Origin: Clostridium sp. AN503
GTDB taxonomy: Bacteria > Bacillota > Clostridia > Lachnospirales > Lachnospiraceae
NCBI RefSeq assembly: GCF_040719375.1
Contig: NZ_JBFDTP010000002.1
Location: 1,426,001-1,490,000 of the forward strand
Direction: 5' to 3'
Length of the DNA stretch: 64,000 nucleotides
Shown here: one piece after another, positions 59,592 to 64,000 of the stretch
Layout of the letters: the number at the start of each line of letters is the position of its first letter
How positions within the stretch are numbered: the stretch's first letter is position 1
Made by a program: the position numbers and the translations under genes
Notes under the pieces: generated by a model
The model's input: only the letters and a program-made list of their open reading frames with translations
The model's database searches: none
What the model was told of the DNA's origin: nothing

Positions 59592-60050
59592 ATGAATAAT
59601 CAATCATCTGAAGAAGTAAAAAACCCGAAACTGGTACAGGCAATGCTGGATTTGAAAAAGCATGATAACCCATATACCCGCGGTGTCCTGGCAGCTGCGC
59701 TGATGGATGCAAGGCTGCTGTCGCCGATCCAGAGGCAGACTGTCCTGACCGAGAAGGAAGGACCGTCCGCAAGGATCAAGTTTGAAGACATCCAGAATAC
59801 GGAAGGGGAGAAGTTTTATCTTGCGTTCACGGATATGGATGAGTATGCCAAGTGGAATGAAGACGGAAAGCACAATCAGGCGCTGATCATGACCATGGAG
59901 GATTTCGGCAATATTTTGATCCGCCATATCAATGATCTGAGAGGCTTTGTGATCAATCCATATGGGGAGAATGTCAGCATCACCAAGGATCTTCTTTTGT
60001 CCCTGCTGAAACAGAGAGAGGCAAAGCAGAACGCAAACCGGGGCAACTAA
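59592..60050 (+). CDS. SseB-family protein
   Basis: The 152-residue protein has the SseB N-terminal domain: NPKLVQAMLDLKK early on, then EKFYLAFTDMDEYAKW and a C-terminal GFVINPYGENVSITKDLL. SseB domains occur in many Firmicutes without known activity. It is one base upstream of coaE and starts a five-gene run in one direction. A weak TATAGT lies near 59537. Confidence 0.85.
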   Translation: MNNQSSEEVKNPKLVQAMLDLKKHDNPYTRGVLAAALMDARLLSPIQRQTVLTEKEGPSARIKFEDIQNTEGEKFYLAFTDMDEYAKWNEDGKHNQALIMTMEDFGNILIRHINDLRGFVINPYGENVSITKDLLLSLLKQREAKQNANRGN

Positions 60051-60051
60051 G

Positions 60052-60645
60052 ATGACGGTACTGGGAATCACAGGCGGTGTGGGAGCAGGCAAAAGCCGCG
60101 TCCTGGAGCTGTTAAAGGAGGATCATCACGCACAGATCATCCAGGCCGACCAGGTGGCGAAGGAACTGGAGGAGCCGGGGCAGCCCGGACTTGCAGCGCT
60201 GGTGGAGCGGTTCGGCCAGGGTATCCTCGATGAGGAGGGCAGGCTGGACAGGAATCAGTTTGCGGGGATGATCTTTCGGGATCAGGAGGCGCTTTTAACA
60301 GTGAATGGGATCATCCATCCGCTGGTATGGAATGTCATAAAGGAGCGGGTTGCCGAAGCAGACACCGGGTTGGTGGCTGTGGAGGCAGCCCTGTTTGACG
60401 AGCGCAGCCGTGATATCTGCCGGTACCTGGTGTTTGTGGATACAAACAGGGAAAACCGTATCAAAAGGCTGATGGAGAACCGTGGGTATTCCAGGGAGAA
60501 ATGTCTGGACATCATGAGGAACCAGCCGGACAGAGAAGCCTTTCTTAAGCTGGCGGATTATGTCATTGACAATAACGGCAGCCTGGAGGATGTGCGCCGA
60601 CAGATCAGAGAAATGCTTGAGGAGATTACAGATGAGATTAGTTAG
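60052..60645 (+). CDS. coaE: Dephospho-CoA kinase
   Basis: The last step of coenzyme A synthesis: ATP-dependent 3'-phosphorylation of dephospho-CoA. The 197-residue P-loop enzyme has GITGGVGAGKS (about 5-15), the DADxIAxE-type segment here read as QADQVAKELEEPG, and an R-x-x-R lid around KRLMENRGYS. Its ATG follows the previous stop by one base, and its 3' end overlaps walJ by 14 bases. The usual neighbour polA lies about 3 kb upstream. Confidence 0.94.
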   Translation: MTVLGITGGVGAGKSRVLELLKEDHHAQIIQADQVAKELEEPGQPGLAALVERFGQGILDEEGRLDRNQFAGMIFRDQEALLTVNGIIHPLVWNVIKERVAEADTGLVAVEAALFDERSRDICRYLVFVDTNRENRIKRLMENRGYSREKCLDIMRNQPDREAFLKLADYVIDNNGSLEDVRRQIREMLEEITDEIS

Positions 60646-61429
60646 TATAGCCAGCGGGAGCAGCGGAAACTGCATCTACATTGGTTCGGGCAATACCCAT
60701 ATCCTGGTGGACGCGGGCATCAGCAACAAGCGGATCGAGCAGGGGCTGAACGAGATCGGTCTGAAGGGAAGCGACTTGAATGCCGTGGTGGTGACCCATG
60801 AGCATTCGGATCATGTAAAAGGGCTGGGGGTGCTGGCTCGGAAGCACCACGTGCCGATCTATGGGACCAGGGAGACCCTGGAGGAGGTGGCGGGCATGAA
60901 GTCCCTGGGAGAATATCCAGGGGAGCTGTTAAAGCCCATATGCCCGGACGTGTCCTTTCATGTGGGAGATTTAGAACTGCAGCCTTTTTCCATCGACCAT
61001 GATGCAGCAAATCCGGTGGCTTACCGGGTGAAGCATGAGAAAAGGTCCGTTGCGGTGGCTACGGACATGGGACATTTCGACCAGTATGTGATCGACCATC
61101 TGCAGGGTCTGGATGCGCTTCTTTTAGAATCCAACCATGATGTGAATATGCTGCAGACGGGCCCCTATCCCTACTACTTGAAACGCAGGATACTGGGAGA
61201 CCATGGGCATCTGTCCAACGAGAATGCCGGGAGGCTGTTGAGCTACATCCTCCATGACAAGCTAAAGCATATCCTGCTGGGGCATCTCAGCAAGGAGAAC
61301 AATTACGAGGCCCTTGCCTATGAGACCGTAAAGCTGGAGATCGACCAGGGCGACTGCCCGTACCGGTCCGGGGATTTCCCCATAGAAGTGGCGAAGCGGG
61401 ACGAGATGTCACAGATTATCAACCTCTAA
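60632..61429 (+). CDS. walJ: MBL-fold hydrolase, WalJ/YycJ family
   Basis: The 265-residue protein starts MRLVSIASGSSGNCIYIGSG and has the catalytic HEHSDH motif, ATDMGH and HLSKENN later on, all WalJ marks. YycJ/WalJ is a 5' exonuclease active on DNA ends and linked in Bacillus with the walRK locus and with mismatch repair. Here it is coupled to coaE instead: the ATG at 60632 overlaps the coaE stop by 14 bases, with GAGGAGA upstream. Walk kinase genes are not nearby. Confidence 0.92.
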   Translation: MRLVSIASGSSGNCIYIGSGNTHILVDAGISNKRIEQGLNEIGLKGSDLNAVVVTHEHSDHVKGLGVLARKHHVPIYGTRETLEEVAGMKSLGEYPGELLKPICPDVSFHVGDLELQPFSIDHDAANPVAYRVKHEKRSVAVATDMGHFDQYVIDHLQGLDALLLESNHDVNMLQTGPYPYYLKRRILGDHGHLSNENAGRLLSYILHDKLKHILLGHLSKENNYEALAYETVKLEIDQGDCPYRSGDFPIEVAKRDEMSQIINL

Positions 61430-61458
61430 AACGAGACGAAAGAAAGGCGGATTCAACC

Positions 61459-61731
61459 ATGAGCAAAATTATCATTACCGTAGTAGGAAAAGACACAGTA
61501 GGCATCATTGCAAAGGTGTGTACATATCTGGCAGAGAAGCATGTGAATATTCTGGATATTTCCCAGACCATCGTTCAGGGGTATTTCAACATGATGATGA
61601 TCGCGGATATGGAGCATGCGACCGGCAGCTTTGACGAGATCGCAGATGAGCTTGACAAAGCCGGCGAGGAGATCGGCGTGAGCATCAAATGCCAGCGTGA
61701 AGAGATCTTTACCAGGATGCACCGGATTTAA
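61459..61731 (+). CDS. ACT-domain protein (UPF0237)
   Basis: A 90-residue single ACT domain: MSKIIITVVGKDTVGIIAKVC at the start, then NILDISQTIVQGYFNMMMIAD. ACT domains bind amino acids and regulate enzymes; this family is almost always next to a DUF711 gene, which follows 29 bases later. AAAGGCGG precedes the ATG. Confidence 0.92.
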   Translation: MSKIIITVVGKDTVGIIAKVCTYLAEKHVNILDISQTIVQGYFNMMMIADMEHATGSFDEIADELDKAGEEIGVSIKCQREEIFTRMHRI

Positions 61732-61760
61732 AATACAACGGGAAAAGGCGGAAGACAGTT

Positions 61761-63125
61761 ATGTTAAATATGTTTGAAGTGATTGAGACCAACAATATGA
61801 TCGAGCATGAGAAGCTGGACGTGCGCACCATCACCATGGGGATCAGCTTGTTGGACTGCTGCGATAATGATCTGAAGACTCTGAATGAAAAGATATACAA
61901 CAAGATCACCACCTATGCAAAGGATCTGGTATCCACCGGAGAAGCGATCGCAAAGGATTTCGGTGTGCCGATCGTAAACAAGAGAATCTCCGTGACCCCG
62001 ATCGCTTTGGTGGGTGGCTGCGCCTGTAAAAGCCCGGAGGATTTTGTGACGGTCGCAAAGACTCTGGATGAGGCGGCAAAGCAGGTGGGCGTGAACTTTA
62101 TCGGCGGGTATTCTGCGCTGGTGTCCAAGGGCATGACTCCGGCAGAGGAGAACTTGATCCGTTCCATCCCACAGGCTCTTGCCTGTACGGAGCGGGTGTG
62201 CAGCTCCATCAACGTCGGTTCCACCAAGACCGGACTCAATATGGATGCGGTCCGTCTGATGGGGGAGATCGTCCTTGAGACGGCTGAGGCGACGAAGGAG
62301 AACGATTCGCTGGGCTGTGCAAAGCTGGTGGTGTTCTGCAACGCTCCAGATGACAATCCATTCATGGCGGGAGCTTTCCACGGCGTGACCGAGGCTGACG
62401 CCATCATCAATGTGGGCGTCAGCGGCCCCGGCGTGGTGAAGGTTGCCCTTGAAAAAGCGAGAGGGCAGAATTTTGAGGTTCTATGTGAGACGATCAAACG
62501 TACGGCGTTCAAGATCACCCGTGTAGGGCAGCTTGTGGCGCAGGAGGCGTCCAGACGTCTTGGCGTGCCGTTTGGCATTATTGACCTGTCCCTAGCGCCG
62601 ACTCCGGCGATCGGAGACAGCGTGGCCGAGATCCTGGAAGAGATCGGACTGGAGCGCGTGGGCGCGCCGGGAACCACTGCAGCCCTTGCGATGCTGAACG
62701 ACCAGGTGAAGAAGGGCGGCGTTATGGCTTCCTCCTATGTGGGCGGCTTAAGCGGCGCGTTCATTCCGGTCAGCGAGGACCAGGGGATGATCGACGCGGT
62801 ATCCCTGGGAGCTTTGACCCTTGAAAAGCTGGAGGCTATGACCTGCGTCTGCTCTGTGGGCCTTGATATGATCGCGATTCCGGGAGACACGCCGGCTACT
62901 ACCATTGCCGGGATCATCGCAGATGAGGCGGCGATCGGCATGATCAACCAGAAGACAACAGCGGTCCGTCTGATTCCGGTGATCGGAAAGACCGTGGGCG
63001 ATACGGTGGAATTCGGCGGCCTTTTAGGGTATGCCCCTGTGATGCCTGTGAACAAGTATTCCTGTGAGAAGTTTGTGACACGCGGCGGACGGATCCCGGC
63101 TCCGATCCACAGCTTTAAGAACTGA
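61761..63125 (+). CDS. PFL-like protein, DUF711/UPF0210
   Basis: The 454-residue protein belongs to the UPF0210 family with a pyruvate-formate-lyase-like fold but no glycyl radical site. Recognisable blocks are NKRISVTPIALVGG, CSSINVGSTKTGLNMDAV, VSGPGVVKVALEKARG and DLSLAPTPAIGDSVAEILEE. It pairs with the ACT-domain gene upstream, suggesting amino-acid-regulated metabolism. The reaction is unknown. Alternative starts at 61761 and 61770. Confidence 0.92.
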   Translation: MLNMFEVIETNNMIEHEKLDVRTITMGISLLDCCDNDLKTLNEKIYNKITTYAKDLVSTGEAIAKDFGVPIVNKRISVTPIALVGGCACKSPEDFVTVAKTLDEAAKQVGVNFIGGYSALVSKGMTPAEENLIRSIPQALACTERVCSSINVGSTKTGLNMDAVRLMGEIVLETAEATKENDSLGCAKLVVFCNAPDDNPFMAGAFHGVTEADAIINVGVSGPGVVKVALEKARGQNFEVLCETIKRTAFKITRVGQLVAQEASRRLGVPFGIIDLSLAPTPAIGDSVAEILEEIGLERVGAPGTTAALAMLNDQVKKGGVMASSYVGGLSGAFIPVSEDQGMIDAVSLGALTLEKLEAMTCVCSVGLDMIAIPGDTPATTIAGIIADEAAIGMINQKTTAVRLIPVIGKTVGDTVEFGGLLGYAPVMPVNKYSCEKFVTRGGRIPAPIHSFKN

Positions 63126-63141
63126 CCGCAGGTGAGGCGAT

Positions 63142-64000
63142 ATGGCAAAAGAAACATTGGAATCCATGCTGGATTATTTTATAAATCAATCCTTGGTCCA
63201 GCTGATCTTAAGCAATCCAACGGATAAGGAGCGTATCCTGAAGGTGAAGCTCCGTCCGGTCATGCTGAAGGAGACGCTGGTGTATCAGGCGGAGGAGTTT
63301 GTGGGGGCCCAGGCCTTCCACAAAAATCTCATGGAGGACGAAACAAAAGCCTATATATCGGAGCGGCTTGCCCGGGATTTTAAGCAGGCTGAGCTTTTGT
63401 CTTCTCTGGGCAATGCCACGGTGCTGGTTGGGAAAAAGGGTACCATGACGGTTAAGGCGAAACGGAAGCTGCCGCAGGAGGGACGAGATCCCTCTGAAGG
63501 CACAAGGATAACGGCTTCCCTGAGCGGCGCGCTCATGCATAACCGGAAAAAACAGTATGTACTGCCGGAAGGAATCCCGGTGCCGTTTCTTGTGGATCTG
63601 GGCGTTATGACGGCGGAGGGCGCGGTCGTCCGGACCCGCTATGACAAATTCAGGCAGATCAACCGTTTCCTGGAATTCATTGAAGATATCCTGCCGAACC
63701 TGGATAAGGGGCGTGAGAATACGATCATTGATTTTGGCTGCGGAAAGTCCTATCTGACTTTCGCCATGTACTATTATCTGCATGAACTGAAGGGTTACCC
63801 GATCCGGATCATCGGACTGGACCTAAAGCAGGATGTGATCAACCGGTGCAACCGGCTGGCGGTGCAGTACGGCTATGACAGGCTGAGATTCTATCACGGA
63901 GATATCGCCACCTATGAAGGTGTGGACCAGGTGGATATGGTAGTGACCCTGCATGCCTGTGATACAGCTACGGATTACGCGCTGGCAAAGGCGGTACGGT
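63142..64000 (+). CDS. SAM-dependent methyltransferase (Methyltransf_32-like), right-truncated
   Basis: The frame starts at ATG 63142 with GTGAGGCG upstream and is open to the window edge, so the C-terminus is missing. An N-terminal domain of about 185 residues precedes a class I fold with the SAM motif IIDFGCGKSYLTFAMYY. An acidic IIGLDLKQD follows at the second strand and a VTLHACDTATDYAL motif after it. This GCGKSYLT/LHACD combination is typical of an uncharacterised family that may act on RNA or protein. It lies 17 bases after DUF711. Confidence 0.88.
   Translation, partial: MAKETLESMLDYFINQSLVQLILSNPTDKERILKVKLRPVMLKETLVYQAEEFVGAQAFHKNLMEDETKAYISERLARDFKQAELLSSLGNATVLVGKKGTMTVKAKRKLPQEGRDPSEGTRITASLSGALMHNRKKQYVLPEGIPVPFLVDLGVMTAEGAVVRTRYDKFRQINRFLEFIEDILPNLDKGRENTIIDFGCGKSYLTFAMYYYLHELKGYPIRIIGLDLKQDVINRCNRLAVQYGYDRLRFYHGDIATYEGVDQVDMVVTLHACDTATDYALAKAVR

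Noticed and set aside
1..64000. CRISPR arrays, insertion sequences, prophage or toxin-antitoxin loci
   Set aside because: No regularly spaced repeats, transposase signatures or phage genes were found on reading both strands.

Overview
This window looks like a chromosomal segment of a Firmicute of the class Clostridia, most likely a gut Lachnospiraceae (Enterocloster/Clostridium-like). The reasons are moderately high GC with Clostridia-style Shine-Dalgarno sites, sporulation genes (GerW/YtfJ, a SpoIIM-like protein), a T-box riboswitch, DapL-type lysine biosynthesis, and operon orders shared with Bacillus and Clostridium (prkC-rsgA-rpe-thiN, yicC-gmk-rpoZ, asp23-fakA-recG, nudix-spoIIM-xerD). 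No phage, insertion sequence, CRISPR array or rRNA was seen. One tRNA-Leu is present.

Layout. 0-5 kb: end of a PASTA Ser/Thr kinase, rsgA, rpe, thiN, an ECF transporter S component and serS. 5-9.3 kb: a 271-nt structured palindrome, a PhnP-like metallo-hydrolase with its TetR repressor, a degraded gene, and rqcH (NFACT). 9.3-18.5 kb: a second giant hairpin between the rqcH and yicC promoters, then yicC-gmk-rpoZ-rimO-pgsA-cinA, two unrecognised genes, and a DUF2953/GerW sporulation pair ending in a 45-residue membrane protein. rpmB reads towards them. 18.6-23.5 kb: asp23-fakA-recG plus a small membrane protein. 23.5-26.7 kb: a T-box riboswitch (best specifier UGG, Trp) in front of a three-gene ABC importer of the TrpXYZ type. 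26.8-30.7 kb: histidine kinase/response regulator, a membrane acyltransferase, a 63-residue protein and kptA. 30.7-39.6 kb: DEAD-box helicase with a structured leader, proC, nudix, spoIIM-like, xerD, amidase, topB and a left-handed beta-helix protein. 39.6-47.4 kb: an IclR-controlled sugar locus (2-hydroxyacid dehydrogenase, ABC solute-binding protein and two permeases, intracellular GH5 glycosidase, FAD oxidoreductase). 47.4-52.6 kb: upp, a lipoprotein, and an accessory stretch with a P-loop protein, a frameshifted remnant, a YoaP-like acetyltransferase, a secreted YHYH/peptidoglycan-binding protein and a secreted ComEC-like hydrolase. 52.6-64 kb: dapL, a zinc-finger membrane protein, polA, a D-amino-acid transaminase, sfsA, a DUF523 protein, and an SseB-coaE-walJ-ACT-DUF711 run ending in a truncated methyltransferase.

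Most of the window is ordinary core genome. The most unusual features are the two long imperfect palindromes at 4986-5256 and 9509-9774. They are similar in size but differ in sequence, and lie between a convergent and a divergent gene pair respectively. Next in interest are the IclR sugar/oxidoreductase operon, the TetR promoter with an operator filling its spacer, and the secreted YHYH + ComEC-like MBL pair. I see no clearly novel defence or mobile system.
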